A stretch of DNA of 64,000 bases from Chryseobacterium sp. G0201 (lineage in GTDB: Bacteria > Bacteroidota > Bacteroidia > Flavobacteriales > Weeksellaceae), in assembly GCF_003815655.1 (NCBI RefSeq), contig NZ_CP033917.1, positions 2,232,001 through 2,296,000 on the forward strand, written 5' to 3'. A program made the translations under genes and the position numbers. The notes beneath the pieces are model-generated. The model saw nothing but the letters and a program-made list of their open reading frames with translations, was not told the DNA's origin and did no database searches. Below, in pieces: positions 1 to 7,988 of this stretch. Positions within the stretch are counted from its first letter, which is position 1. The number at the start of each line of letters is the position of its first letter.

Positions 1-356
1 AATAAGAAAACGGTTTCTAATTTTTTATGAGCTAATGTTCTGTTGGTATGAGCAATGGCTTTTTCAAATTCAAAATCTGCGGGATTTCTTAATCCTCGAA
101 GAATGTATTGAGCATTTTTTTCAAAGCAAAAGTCAACCGTTAAGCCTTCAAAATAATCTACTTCAACGTTTGGAAATTCAGCAACAGAATTTTGGATGAA
201 CTCCATTCTTTTTTCCAACGGAAACATGTATTTCTTTTGAGAATTTTGTCCTATGGCAATGATTAATTTATCAAAAAGCGGAGCCGCTCTTTCTATAATG
301 TCGTAGTGTCCTAAAGTGATAGGATCAAATGATCCCGGGAAAACAGCAATTTTCAT
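1..356 (-). CDS. coaD: Phosphopantetheine adenylyltransferase, 3' end cut by window edge
   Basis: Catalyses ATP + 4'-phosphopantetheine to dephospho-CoA, the fourth step of coenzyme A synthesis, in the cytoplasm. Only the first 118 residues are in the window; the gene runs off the left edge. The N-terminus reads MKIAVFPGSFDPITLGH, with the nucleotidyltransferase TxGH motif at residues 14-17. RGLRNPADFEFE at 87-98 is the second CoaD signature. Start is the ATG at 356. It lies downstream of ddl on the same strand, separated by a palindromic spacer. The full family length is about 155-160 residues, so about 40 residues are missing because of the window edge, not because of damage. Identification is firm. 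Confidence 0.96.
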   Translation of the reverse strand, partial: MKIAVFPGSFDPITLGHYDIIERAAPLFDKLIIAIGQNSQKKYMFPLEKRMEFIQNSVAEFPNVEVDYFEGLTVDFCFEKNAQYILRGLRNPADFEFEKAIAHTNRTLAHKKLETVFL

Positions 357-379
357 GTCTTAAAGAGTTTTGAATAATT

Positions 380-431
380 GGTATTTGGTTTTTAGTGGTT
401 AGTAGTTTCCAAACACTAAAAACCAAATACC
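380..431. repeat. Perfect 18-bp inverted repeat between ddl and coaD
   Basis: The left arm is 380-397 and the right arm 414-431; the arms are exact reverse complements with a 16-nt loop. It fills the short spacer between ddl and coaD. The stem is AT-rich, and on the minus strand it is followed by AATTATTC rather than a U-run, so it is not a classic terminator. It may be an mRNA processing or stability hairpin, or one of the palindromic spacers seen elsewhere in this window. Confidence 0.75.
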
Positions 432-436
432 CAACA

Positions 437-1429
437 CTAATTTCTAATTTTATTTAAAGCTTTTTCAACTTCGTTTCCACAAAGATCTGTGATAGAGATT
501 CCATAAATTTTTGCCTGTTGAGGTAGAATGCTTGCGGGAGAAAATCCAGGATTCGTATTCATTTCCAACATATAAGGAATGCCGTCCATCAAAATAAACT
601 CACTGCGCGAAAAACCACTCATTCCAAGAGAATCATAAGCCCTTTTTGAAATTTCTTCTACTCTGATTCTTGTTTCATCATCGATTCTTGCAGGGGTAAT
701 TTCTTCGGAAGCACCTTCATATTTAGCTTCATAATCGAAAAATTCGTTTTGAGGAACAATTTCTGTAATTCCTAAAACGATAGTTTCACCTTTAAAATCA
801 ATAACGCCTACCGAAACCTCCATTCCGTCTAGGAAGCTTTCAATTAAAATTTCATCATCTTCTTTAAAAGCAATTTCTGTCGCTGCAATTAATTCAGACT
901 TTTCTTTCACTTTAGAAATTCCCAGAGAAGAACCGGATTGATTAGGCTTAACGAAAACAGGAAGTCCCAGATCATCAATAATCTTATCTACATTAATATC
1001 TTCTCCTTTTCTTAAATAAACACTTTTTGCAGAAGGAATTCCGTATTTAGACAATACTGCTAAAGTATCTTTTTTATTAAATGTTAAAGCGCTCTGGTAA
1101 AAATCACAACCCGTATAGGTTTGCCCGATTGCATCCCAATACGCCTGTAAGATTCCATTTTCGCCTGGAGTTCCATGGATAATATTAAAGCAGACATCAA
1201 ATTTTAGTTGCTCATTATTATTTAATGTCACAGAGAAGTCACCTTTGTTGATTGCATATTTTTTATCGTTTTCACCTAAAAAATACCACTCATCTTTAAG
1301 AATAACTACTTTATATACATCATATAGATCTCTGTCTAAAGAATCATATATTAATTGACCGCTTTTCAGGGAAACAACATATTCGTCGGAATAGCCTCCC
1401 ATAACTACGGCAACAGTTTTTTTGCTCAT
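437..1429 (-). CDS. ddl: D-alanine--D-alanine ligase
   Basis: ATP-grasp ligase that makes the D-Ala-D-Ala dipeptide for peptidoglycan, acting in the cytoplasm. Near the N-terminus GGYSDEYVVSLKSG matches the family's GGxSxExxVSxxSG motif. The central ATP-grasp segment PVFVKPNQSGSSLGIS and the C-terminal metal-binding EMNTNPGFSPAS are intact. Length about 330 residues is normal. Two in-frame ATGs lie two codons apart (1435 and 1429); the second gives the usual MSKKTVAVVMGG start and is preferred. It is transcribed toward coaD and away from the PASTA gene. Nothing looks damaged. Confidence in function is high. Confidence 0.96.
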   Translation of the reverse strand: MSKKTVAVVMGGYSDEYVVSLKSGQLIYDSLDRDLYDVYKVVILKDEWYFLGENDKKYAINKGDFSVTLNNNEQLKFDVCFNIIHGTPGENGILQAYWDAIGQTYTGCDFYQSALTFNKKDTLAVLSKYGIPSAKSVYLRKGEDINVDKIIDDLGLPVFVKPNQSGSSLGISKVKEKSELIAATEIAFKEDDEILIESFLDGMEVSVGVIDFKGETIVLGITEIVPQNEFFDYEAKYEGASEEITPARIDDETRIRVEEISKRAYDSLGMSGFSRSEFILMDGIPYMLEMNTNPGFSPASILPQQAKIYGISITDLCGNEVEKALNKIRN

Positions 1430-1551
1430 AACCATATAGTATCAATTAGGGCAAATTTAATGATTTTATACAATGCAATACGGGAAATTCGGAAAATTTG
1501 AAATCAAAAATGAATTGTGTTAAATAAAAAGGACTTTCTAAAATTATTAAT

Positions 1552-1559
1552 TATATTTG
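1552..1559 (+). promoter_or_regulatory. Promoter -7 element for the PASTA protein gene
   Basis: TATATTTG matches the Bacteroidota primary sigma factor -7 consensus TAnnTTTG. It sits 26 nt upstream of the ATG at 1586. A GTG at 1517 in the same frame lies upstream of this element and so is an unlikely start. No clear -33 TTG box was seen. Confidence 0.65.
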
Positions 1560-1585
1560 CCGTTATAATTAAAGTCTTTTTAAGT

Positions 1586-2662
1586 ATGCTTAAATCACTT
1601 TTCAATTGGAAAGTTTTACTGAACTTATTAGTAGCCATCGCAGTTTTTGTTGGGTTGGTATGGCTTACGTTTCGTTGGTTAGAATACCATACGAAACATG
1701 GTCAGGAAACGCCGGTTCCAAATGTAGTCAATAAATCTGTATATGAAGCTGTTAAGATATTAGAAGACGCAGGTTTAGAATATTCTGTAGACAGTGCTAC
1801 GTATGATCCTAAATATAGAGCTTTTCAGGTTCTTAAAATGTCTCCATTTGCAGGCTCTCGTGTAAAAGACGGAAGAGCTATTGAATTGAGAGTAAACCCT
1901 AGAACTTGGGCACCTGTTGCGATTCCTGATGTTATCAATAAATATTCAGGATTAGCCTTCCAAAGAATAACTCAGGTTGGATTAAAGGTTGGAGACACTA
2001 TTTTTGAACCAAGTATCCAAAAAGATGCTATTATTCGAGTATTATTCAAAGGAAATGCAGTAAAACCGGGAACATTGATTCCTAGATTCTCAACGATTGA
2101 TGTTGTAGTAGGTTCAGGACCTATGAGAAATATCTCAATACCAAATGTGGTAGGATTAACCGTGAAAGAAGCAAGAGGAGTTATTGCAAGAAGTATGTTT
2201 GAAGTTGGTCTTGTAGAACATGACGACGGAAGTAAAGACGAATCTGATATTATTTATTATCAGGATCCTGCTTCGGGAGATGTCAGGGATCAGGGAATGC
2301 AGATGGATCTCTGGGCGAGTAAGAAAACTCCGGCAGAATTAAGTGCTAAAATAGAACAGTTAAATTCGATATACCGTATGAAGGTTGATACATCATTACC
2401 TCCTGTACGTTACGAAGAAGTTCCGAATTATCAGTCTGCGCCTGAACCTGTACCTGTTGCTCCCGCACCTGTACAAAGAACGGAACCTGTAAAAACAGAA
2501 CCTAAACCGGCAACAACAAAACCTGCCGCTTCCACAACTGAAAATAAACCAAAAGCTTCCGCAAGTTCTAATACGAATGGTGGAAGTAATAATAAAACAC
2601 CAGCGACAAGTACGCAGCAACCCGCTCAAAAGCCGAAAGCTAAAAAAGTAGTCGTAGAATAA
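1586..2662 (+). CDS. PASTA-domain membrane protein
   Basis: Single-pass inner-membrane protein with three extracytoplasmic PASTA repeats. From the chosen ATG, a short basic N-terminus and a membrane segment (about residues 10-30, LLNLLVAIAVFVGLVWLTF) are followed by PASTA units starting at PVPNVV, IPDVIN and IPNVVGL. The tail (about residue 280 on) is rich in Pro, Lys, Ala and Thr and probably disordered. PASTA domains bind peptidoglycan fragments or beta-lactams in other proteins. There is no kinase domain here, unlike PknB-type proteins. It lies just upstream of rluD, with a terminator between them. Its role in the cell wall is inferred from the domain and from nearby ddl and murI. The start was chosen from the promoter position. 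Confidence 0.88.
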   Translation: MLKSLFNWKVLLNLLVAIAVFVGLVWLTFRWLEYHTKHGQETPVPNVVNKSVYEAVKILEDAGLEYSVDSATYDPKYRAFQVLKMSPFAGSRVKDGRAIELRVNPRTWAPVAIPDVINKYSGLAFQRITQVGLKVGDTIFEPSIQKDAIIRVLFKGNAVKPGTLIPRFSTIDVVVGSGPMRNISIPNVVGLTVKEARGVIARSMFEVGLVEHDDGSKDESDIIYYQDPASGDVRDQGMQMDLWASKKTPAELSAKIEQLNSIYRMKVDTSLPPVRYEEVPNYQSAPEPVPVAPAPVQRTEPVKTEPKPATTKPAASTTENKPKASASSNTNGGSNNKTPATSTQQPAQKPKAKKVVVE

Positions 2663-2683
2663 TATCTATTTATTGTAAAAAAT

Positions 2684-2716
2684 AAGGCTTCAACTTTCAT
2701 AATGTTGAGGCCTTTT
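2684..2716 (+). terminator. Intrinsic terminator after PASTA gene
   Basis: Stem 2684-2694 pairs with 2704-2714 (11 bp, one G-T wobble) around a 9-nt loop, and is followed by a short T-run. It ends the PASTA transcript ahead of rluD. Confidence 0.75.
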
Positions 2717-2734
2717 GTGTAAAAAATAAAAATA

Positions 2735-3808
2735 ATGACAGAAGATAACGAAGATTTTATAGATGAAGAATTATTAGATTCCAACAGTATTGATTCTATT
2801 GATATTGATGAGGAGAATAGCGGGTTGTATGAGCATCTTAATATCACTGTTGATAAAAAGCAAGAGCCATTAAGGATAGATAAGTTTCTATTAATTTATC
2901 GTCAGAATTCTTCACGAAATAAAATCTCACAAACCTGCAGAGCCGGAAATGTTGTTGTTAACGGATTACCCGTAAAACAAAACTATCGTGTAAAACCGGG
3001 AGATCAGGTCTCTGTGTTGTTAGCTCATCCTCCGAGAGAAAACTACATAATTCCTCAGAACATTCCTATTAATATTGTTTATGAAGATGATGATCTTGTG
3101 GTGGTAGATAAAGATCCGGGAATAGTCGTTCATCCCGGATTCGGAAACTGGGATGAAACTTTAGTAAATGCACTTGCCTATCATTTTGAACAAAATAATG
3201 AAAAGTCTGATCTCGACAGAGTAGGACTAGTTCATAGAATTGATAAAGATACTTCAGGATTATTGGTTATTGCTAAAAATGAGTATGCTTTAAGTTTCCT
3301 TGCCAAGCAGTTTTTTGAAAGAAAAACCAAAAGATTATACTGGGCTTTTGTATGGGGAAATGTGAAAGATGATGAAGGAACAATAACGGGACACATAGGA
3401 AGACATCCTAAAAATAGAATGCAAATGCATACCTATGTAGACGGAAGCCACGGAAAACACGCTGTAACCCATTATAAAGTCCTTGAAAGATTTAAGTATA
3501 TGACTTGGGTGGAATGCAAATTAGAGACGGGAAGAACCCATCAGATAAGAGCACACTTCAAACATATCGGTCATACGCTGTTTAATGATGAAAGATATGA
3601 GGGGCATACACCGTTGAGAGGAGTTAACTTACCTAAGTATAAGCAGTTTATAAAAAACGTATTCGAAGTTTTGCCAAGACATGCGCTTCATGCCCATACT
3701 TTAGGATTTATACATCCAACTACGAAAAAGGAATTGTATTTTGAGAGCCCAATGCCTCAAGATATGACGGATGCCGTAAAAAAATGGAGAAATTATTTAG
3801 AAAACTAA
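2735..3808 (+). CDS. rluD: RluD-family 23S rRNA pseudouridine synthase
   Basis: Converts uridines to pseudouridine in 23S rRNA, probably in helix 69 if it is a true RluD. After a 40-residue acidic N-terminal extension there is an S4 RNA-binding domain (about 46-100), then the synthase domain with the catalytic loop HRIDKDTSG at 167-175; Asp170 is the expected catalytic residue. GRTHQIRAH near the C-terminus is the other family motif. Length 357 fits an S4-containing RluA-family enzyme. The exact site specificity (RluD versus another member) cannot be fixed from sequence alone, so the symbol is the best guess. Confidence 0.9.
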   Translation: MTEDNEDFIDEELLDSNSIDSIDIDEENSGLYEHLNITVDKKQEPLRIDKFLLIYRQNSSRNKISQTCRAGNVVVNGLPVKQNYRVKPGDQVSVLLAHPPRENYIIPQNIPINIVYEDDDLVVVDKDPGIVVHPGFGNWDETLVNALAYHFEQNNEKSDLDRVGLVHRIDKDTSGLLVIAKNEYALSFLAKQFFERKTKRLYWAFVWGNVKDDEGTITGHIGRHPKNRMQMHTYVDGSHGKHAVTHYKVLERFKYMTWVECKLETGRTHQIRAHFKHIGHTLFNDERYEGHTPLRGVNLPKYKQFIKNVFEVLPRHALHAHTLGFIHPTTKKELYFESPMPQDMTDAVKKWRNYLEN

Positions 3809-3828
3809 AAATATATTGAGAATTTTTT

Positions 3829-3836
3829 TATATTTG
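3829..3836 (+). promoter_or_regulatory. Promoter -7 element for PorP/SprF gene
   Basis: TATATTTG, a match to TAnnTTTG, 23 nt upstream of the ATG at 3860. It lies between the rluD stop and the PorP/SprF gene, so the latter has its own promoter. It also argues against the TTG at 3842, which lies too close to it. Confidence 0.65.
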
Positions 3837-3859
3837 TTGAATTGAAATCAAGATTTGTT

Positions 3860-4810
3860 ATGAGAAAACTATATGCTATCGTGTGTTTGGCTCTTTTGTC
3901 AAATGCATATAAAGCACAAGAAACATTACCATACTATCAACAATATCTTTTGGATGGTGAGTTCCTGTTCAACCCTGCACAATACGGTAAAACGGACTAT
4001 GTTCAGCTTAATCTCAACTACCAACAACAATTTTCAAAGTTTAGCGAGTCTCCAAACGTACAGTCTGTGGGGATAAACGCTAATATCTTTGATAGAGTAG
4101 GAGCTGGTATTTCTGTTTTTAGAGATAGTAATGGACCTATCTCGGCTGGAGGTATTACAGCGGGTGCTTCATATTTCATTCCTCTTAGCAGTGAAGGAGA
4201 AAGAAAAGATCAATTCTCTTTCGGTACAAGCGTAAGCTTCTATAATATGAATTTTGATTACTCAAAGATTAACACAGAAGATGCTTCTGACCCTCTATTG
4301 CAGGGTAGCGAGAGTAATATCTTTATGGCTTATGCCAACTTTGGGGTAGCGGCTACTTATCACAATATCTTTGCGGGTGTTTCTGTAAACGATATCGCTT
4401 TAACGAATGACGAGTCTATCGTTAACGGTCGTGAGCCTTCTCCAATCAAATTCTTCTTAAACTTAGGATATGACTGGCATTTTGCAGACAATATGTATGT
4501 AACACCATCTGCATTAATCAACCTTAATACAAACTCTACAAGAACGATTGATTATAACTTAATAGCAACGTTCTTTAACGATATCAATTCGTTCTCTTTC
4601 GGGGTAAACTATAGATCTGTTCAGAATAGATTTGATAGCCAACAATTAAGTATCTCTCCAATTGTTAAGGTAAGATTTAACAAATTTATGATCGGAGCAA
4701 GTTACAACCTTGGATTATCTGATATTCAGGAATATGGAGGAAATAGCTTCATGATCGGTCTGGGTTATAACTTTGATAACTTCATTAATCACAGAGGTTA
4801 TAGATATTAA
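3860..4810 (+). CDS. PorP/SprF family type IX secretion membrane protein
   Basis: Outer-membrane beta-barrel protein of the PorP/SprF family, whose members act with the type IX secretion system or gliding machinery. From the ATG at 3860 the protein starts MRKLYAIVCLALLSNAYKAQ, a signal peptide ending at the usual flavobacterial AQ. The next stretch (ETLPYYQQYLLDGEFLFNPAQYG) is the family's typical start, followed by alternating beta-strands to the aromatic end GYRY. Length 316 residues is normal. No partner such as SprE, PorK or PorL lies nearby, so this may be one of several stand-alone paralogues and not the core SprF. It is followed by a strong terminator. Confidence 0.9.
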   Translation: MRKLYAIVCLALLSNAYKAQETLPYYQQYLLDGEFLFNPAQYGKTDYVQLNLNYQQQFSKFSESPNVQSVGINANIFDRVGAGISVFRDSNGPISAGGITAGASYFIPLSSEGERKDQFSFGTSVSFYNMNFDYSKINTEDASDPLLQGSESNIFMAYANFGVAATYHNIFAGVSVNDIALTNDESIVNGREPSPIKFFLNLGYDWHFADNMYVTPSALINLNTNSTRTIDYNLIATFFNDINSFSFGVNYRSVQNRFDSQQLSISPIVKVRFNKFMIGASYNLGLSDIQEYGGNSFMIGLGYNFDNFINHRGYRY

Positions 4811-4833
4811 TCAATTTAATTTAAATAAATTTG

Positions 4834-4860
4834 AGCTCTGATTTTTTCAGAGCTTTTTTT
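4834..4860 (+). terminator. Intrinsic terminator abutting hemW start
   Basis: AGCTCTG (4834-4840) pairs with CAGAGCT (4848-4854) and is followed by six Ts. The last T is immediately next to the ATG of hemW, so the terminator occupies the whole hemW leader position. Confidence 0.85.
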
Positions 4861-5985
4861 ATGATTTATATTCACATCCCGTTCTGTAAACAAAAATGCA
4901 GCTATTGCAATTTTCATTTTTCAACATCTTTGAATTTTAAGGATGAAATGATTGCTGCCATGAAGAAAGAAATCTTTTTACGAAAAGATGAACTGCAGAA
5001 TAAAAACCTGCATTCCCTTTATTTTGGCGGTGGAACGCCTTCCATTCTCTCCGTTGATGAGATCAATTCTATGATCGATGAGGTTTTAAAACATTTCAGT
5101 TTTGAAAAAGATATTGAGATAACTTTGGAAGCCAACCCCGATGATTTAGATAAAAACTTTTTAAAAGGACTATCAAATTCTCATATTAATCGATTGTCGA
5201 TAGGAACTCAAAGCTTCTTTGAAGAAGATTTGAAGTTAATGAACCGTGCACATAATGCCTCCGAAGCAGAAAGTTCTATCAAAAGAGCTCAGGATTTTGG
5301 CTTTGAAAATTTAAGTATTGATCTAATCTACGGTTCACCAACCTCCAATCTTGCCATCTGGAAGGAAAATTTAAACAAAACAATCGCTTTAGAAGTTCCT
5401 CATATTTCTTCTTATGCGCTAACAGTTGAGCCAAAAACAGCGTTGGAAAACTGGATCTCGAAAGGTAAAGTTGCTAATCCAAAGGAAGAAGAGCAGAATG
5501 AAGAGTTTTATTACCTCTCAGATTTCCTAAAAGACAACGGTTTTGATCATTATGAGGTGTCAAATTTTGCGAAACCAGGCTTTTATTCAAGACATAATTC
5601 TGCGTATTGGAAGTATAAAGAGTACTTGGGAATCGGTCCATCTGCACATTCTTACAACGGTCATGATATCAGAAGTTGGAATATTGCCAATAATCAACAA
5701 TATATTAAGAAATTAAACTCAAATATTTTAGCTAAAGAAACAGAAATTTTGTCTCAGGAAGATCAATTTAATGAAATGATCATGATTGGTTTAAGAACAA
5801 TTTGGGGTGTAGATCTTGAAAGTTTGAATAATAAATTCTCAAATAAGATTTTAGATACGTTTCAAAACGATATTAAATCTAAAGTTTCTGATGGTATTTT
5901 AGTAGTTGAAGACAATCATCTTAAGATTCCTGAAAAGCATTGGTTTATGGCAGATGGAATTGCTTCGGATTTGTTTGTAGTTTAG
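4861..5985 (+). CDS. hemW: HemW-like radical SAM heme chaperone
   Basis: Radical SAM protein of the HemW (former HemN-like) family, thought to bind and transfer heme to respiratory proteins. The N-terminus MIYIHIPFCKQKCSYCNF carries the CxxxCxxC cluster motif at Cys9, Cys13 and Cys16. GGGTPS near residue 57 is the SAM-binding GGE-like motif. HemW proteins have this cysteine spacing with a Phe (CNF) after the third Cys, as here. Length is 374 residues. The ATG at 4861 is the first in-frame ATG and directly follows the terminator of the previous gene. A TTG at 4831 lies inside that hairpin and is rejected. Confidence 0.92.
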   Translation: MIYIHIPFCKQKCSYCNFHFSTSLNFKDEMIAAMKKEIFLRKDELQNKNLHSLYFGGGTPSILSVDEINSMIDEVLKHFSFEKDIEITLEANPDDLDKNFLKGLSNSHINRLSIGTQSFFEEDLKLMNRAHNASEAESSIKRAQDFGFENLSIDLIYGSPTSNLAIWKENLNKTIALEVPHISSYALTVEPKTALENWISKGKVANPKEEEQNEEFYYLSDFLKDNGFDHYEVSNFAKPGFYSRHNSAYWKYKEYLGIGPSAHSYNGHDIRSWNIANNQQYIKKLNSNILAKETEILSQEDQFNEMIMIGLRTIWGVDLESLNNKFSNKILDTFQNDIKSKVSDGILVVEDNHLKIPEKHWFMADGIASDLFVV

Positions 5986-5987
5986 AT

Positions 5988-6058
5988 TGGAAGTCAGAAG
6001 CATGAAGTTAGAAAAGTTGTTTGTGAAAAACTTCCGGCATCCAGCTTCCAGCATTCAA
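5988..6058. repeat. Intergenic imperfect palindrome of GGAAG/CTTCC words
   Basis: The left half repeats purine-rich words (GGAAGTC, AGAAGC, TGAAGTTAG) and the right half their complements (CTTCC, GGCATCC, AGCTTCC). It sits between hemW and the murI promoter and does not code. It resembles the other word-repeat spacers in the window. Confidence 0.5.
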
Positions 6059-6067
6059 CAATTTCAC

Positions 6068-6075
6068 TATTTTTG
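6068..6075 (+). promoter_or_regulatory. Promoter -7 element for murI
   Basis: TATTTTTG matches TAnnTTTG. It overlaps a TTG at 6073 that would be the longest-frame start, so that start is excluded, and it places transcription start near 6081. Confidence 0.6.
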
Positions 6076-6093
6076 TATAAAATTTCAGCTCAC

Positions 6094-6924
6094 TTGAAAA
6101 CTAAAAAAGTAAATTACTCGCATCTTTCAGCAAAACAGCCTATCGGAATTTTTGATAGCGGGGTTGGAGGATTAACGGTTGCTAAAGAAATAAAAAGGCT
6201 TCTTCCGAATGAAGATCTGATCTATTTCGGAGATACAAAACACCTTCCATATGGTGAAAAATCAAAGGAAGCGATCATCGAATATTCTACAAAGATCACC
6301 AACTTTTTGTTGGCTCAAAATTGCAAAGCGATTGTAATTGCCTGCAACACGGCGACGGCAAATGCTTTGAATGAAGTGATGCAGTCTGTTGCCGGAAAAG
6401 TTCCCGTAATTGATGTAATCAATCCTGTTGCAGAGAAAGTTTCATACGAAATTCATACTAACGTTGGAGTTATTGCTACAAAAGCAACCGTAAATTCTGG
6501 GTTATATAAAAAGAGCATCAGAAAGCATAATAAATGGATCAAAGTTGATGAATTAGCAACGCCTTTATTGGTTCCTGCGATTGAGGAAGGTTTTAAAAAT
6601 CATCCGATTACACATGCAATTATTTACAATTATTTAAGTAACAGTAAATTAAAAAATATTGAGACATTGATCTTAGGATGTACCCATTATCCGTTGCTGA
6701 TCGATGAAATCAAACAATATTACGGAAACCGAGTTCGTGTAATTGATTCCCCGAATATTGTTGCCAGTCATTTGAAGATCATTTTAGATAAATATAATTT
6801 GTTGAATGAGAGCAATCCAAAGCCAAATTATCATTTTTATCTATCGGATCTCACCAAAAACTTTGAGAAAATATCAAAAAAGTTCTTCGGAAAAACGATC
6901 GACTTAGAATTAAAAGTATTATAA
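6094..6924 (+). CDS. murI: Glutamate racemase, probable TTG start
   Basis: Interconverts L- and D-glutamate, supplying D-Glu for peptidoglycan. IGIFDSGVGGLTV (about 17-29) is the family start motif with the catalytic Asp-Ser pair. The two catalytic cysteines are in ACNTATAN (about residue 84) and GCTHYP (about 196). No ATG exists between the promoter and the conserved core. The TTG at 6094 is in frame, 18 nt past the -7 element, and gives a short normal N-terminal extension, so it is the chosen start. Length is about 276 residues. It is followed by a two-way terminator shared with the convergent nitroreductase gene. Confidence 0.93.
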   Translation: MKTKKVNYSHLSAKQPIGIFDSGVGGLTVAKEIKRLLPNEDLIYFGDTKHLPYGEKSKEAIIEYSTKITNFLLAQNCKAIVIACNTATANALNEVMQSVAGKVPVIDVINPVAEKVSYEIHTNVGVIATKATVNSGLYKKSIRKHNKWIKVDELATPLLVPAIEEGFKNHPITHAIIYNYLSNSKLKNIETLILGCTHYPLLIDEIKQYYGNRVRVIDSPNIVASHLKIILDKYNLLNESNPKPNYHFYLSDLTKNFEKISKKFFGKTIDLELKVL

Positions 6925-6930
6925 ATAAAA

Positions 6931-6957
6931 AAAGACTCAGCGATGAGTCTTTTCTTT
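6931..6957. terminator. Bidirectional terminator between murI and nitroreductase
   Basis: AAAGACTCA (6931-6939) pairs with TGAGTCTTT (6944-6952) around a GCGA loop. T-runs flank it on both strands, so it can end both convergent genes. Confidence 0.85.
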
Positions 6958-7557
6958 TTACATTTCCAAAATTATTTTTTCACTTTGTAATCTTTTCTTT
7001 GGATTTAATTTGGGTTGATTGCTGTCATCTTCAGCTCTTTTTCCGATAGCTACAGCAAATAACGTTTCATACTTATCATTTTTTAAAATATCATCATACT
7101 TTTCTGGTTCAATTCCTTCCATTGGGGTAGAATCAATTCCCATATCAGCACAGGCAGAAAGAAAAACGCCCAGAGACAGATAAACCTGATGTCCAAGCCA
7201 TGATTTTATGGCTTCTTCACCTTTTGGTTTTACAAAGCTTTTGTAATAATTAATAGGACCTTCGGGAAGATTTTCCTCAATCTGTTCTTCAAAATCTTTA
7301 ACGTTTTTGATCATTTGAAACACAACCAATTGACTGCTGTCTACAATTTTCTCTTTATTAAAATAAGAAGCTTCGGCCAATTCAGTTTTAATTTCAAGAT
7401 TATTTACAAACACAAAATTCCATGGCTGGCTGTTAATGGAGGAGGGGCTCAGATTCAGTATTTCTTTCAATTGAGCTACTTGTTCTTCACTAATTATTCC
7501 TTTAGGATTGTACTTTTTTACAGTATACCTCGTTTTCATTTTTTCTAAAAAATTCAT
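6958..7557 (-). CDS. NfsB-like NAD(P)H nitroreductase
   Basis: FMN-dependent oxidoreductase of the nitroreductase family, 199 residues, likely cytoplasmic. The N-terminal RYTVKKYNPKG and the LSPSSINSQPWNFVFV segment (about 35-50) form the FMN-binding start. The centre has a GMGIDSTPMEGIEP-like stretch (ADMGIDSTPMEGIEP), typical of NfsB/YdgI enzymes, and the end KRLQSEKII is also usual. It is divergent from an HxlR regulator that shares an 83-bp control region with a 19-bp inverted repeat. This arrangement suggests induction by quinones, aldehydes or other electrophiles, which is inferred. The natural substrate is unknown. Confidence 0.92.
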   Translation of the reverse strand: MNFLEKMKTRYTVKKYNPKGIISEEQVAQLKEILNLSPSSINSQPWNFVFVNNLEIKTELAEASYFNKEKIVDSSQLVVFQMIKNVKDFEEQIEENLPEGPINYYKSFVKPKGEEAIKSWLGHQVYLSLGVFLSACADMGIDSTPMEGIEPEKYDDILKNDKYETLFAVAIGKRAEDDSNQPKLNPKKRLQSEKIILEM

Positions 7558-7584
7558 AATTTTATACTATCATTTTTATAGTTA

Positions 7585-7592
7585 CAAAATTA
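7585..7592 (-). promoter_or_regulatory. Promoter -7 element for nitroreductase gene
   Basis: On the minus strand this reads TAATTTTG, matching TAnnTTTG. A TTG lies 20 nt upstream on the same strand, a suitable -33 box. It is 27 nt from the start codon. Confidence 0.65.
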
Positions 7593-7604
7593 ATTTAAGT
7601 TTAC

Positions 7605-7612
7605 TAACTTTG
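7605..7612 (+). promoter_or_regulatory. Promoter -7 element for HxlR gene
   Basis: TAACTTTG matches TAnnTTTG, 28 nt upstream of the ATG at 7641 and just outside the right operator arm. Confidence 0.65.
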
Positions 7613-7640
7613 CAATAACGGTAAAAAATGATAGTATAAA

Positions 7641-7988
7641 ATGTATAAAGTAGATGACAAATCATATCCTTGCTGCACCAGCGTCACCATGCGATTTATA
7701 GGTGGAAAATGGAAAGCAGTAATTTTGTTTTATTTAATTGATGGAGCAAAAAGGTATAATGAATTGAGGAAATTAATTCCCACAATAACGGAAAGAACAT
7801 TAAGTCTTCAATTAAAACAATTAGAAGAAGACAATATTATTGATAGAAAAGTTTTCACAGAAAAGCCACCTTTAATGGTAGAATATTCATTAACAGATTT
7901 CGGAAAAACATTGCTTCCAGTGTTAAAAGAAATTACAAAATGGGGGCAGGATGCGGTAGAAATTTCAAAAAAAATAACCAAGAATTAA
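7641..7988 (+). CDS. HxlR-family winged-helix regulator
   Basis: Small DNA-binding repressor or redox sensor, 115 residues. CPVEYTLDLIGGKWK-type starts mark the family; here the equivalent is CCTSVTMRFIGGKWKAVIL. LKQLEEDNIIDRKVF is the recognition-wing segment, and the C-terminal EYSLTDFGKTLLPVL is the family signature. Two adjacent cysteines (Cys12 and Cys13) sit where single redox-sensing cysteines occur in YodB/HypR-type members. It is divergent from the nitroreductase gene and probably controls both, itself included, through the inverted arms between them. Its stop overlaps the convergent rsmD stop by four bases. Confidence 0.92.
   Translation: MYKVDDKSYPCCTSVTMRFIGGKWKAVILFYLIDGAKRYNELRKLIPTITERTLSLQLKQLEEDNIIDRKVFTEKPPLMVEYSLTDFGKTLLPVLKEITKWGQDAVEISKKITKN

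Larger units (their letters stand above)
7559..7642. promoter_or_regulatory. Probable HxlR operator: two 19-bp inverted arms around divergent promoters
   Basis: The arm 7559-7577 is the exact reverse complement of 7624-7642. The two arms flank both promoters. One begins one base from the nitroreductase ATG; the other overlaps the first two bases of the HxlR start codon. The core word ACTATC/GATAGT resembles known HxlR-family operators with TACT and AGTA half sites. Binding by the adjacent regulator is inferred. Confidence 0.7.

Noticed and set aside
1517..1585. GTG-started extension of the PASTA gene
   Set aside because: It begins upstream of the -7 element at 1552, so it could not be in the transcript.
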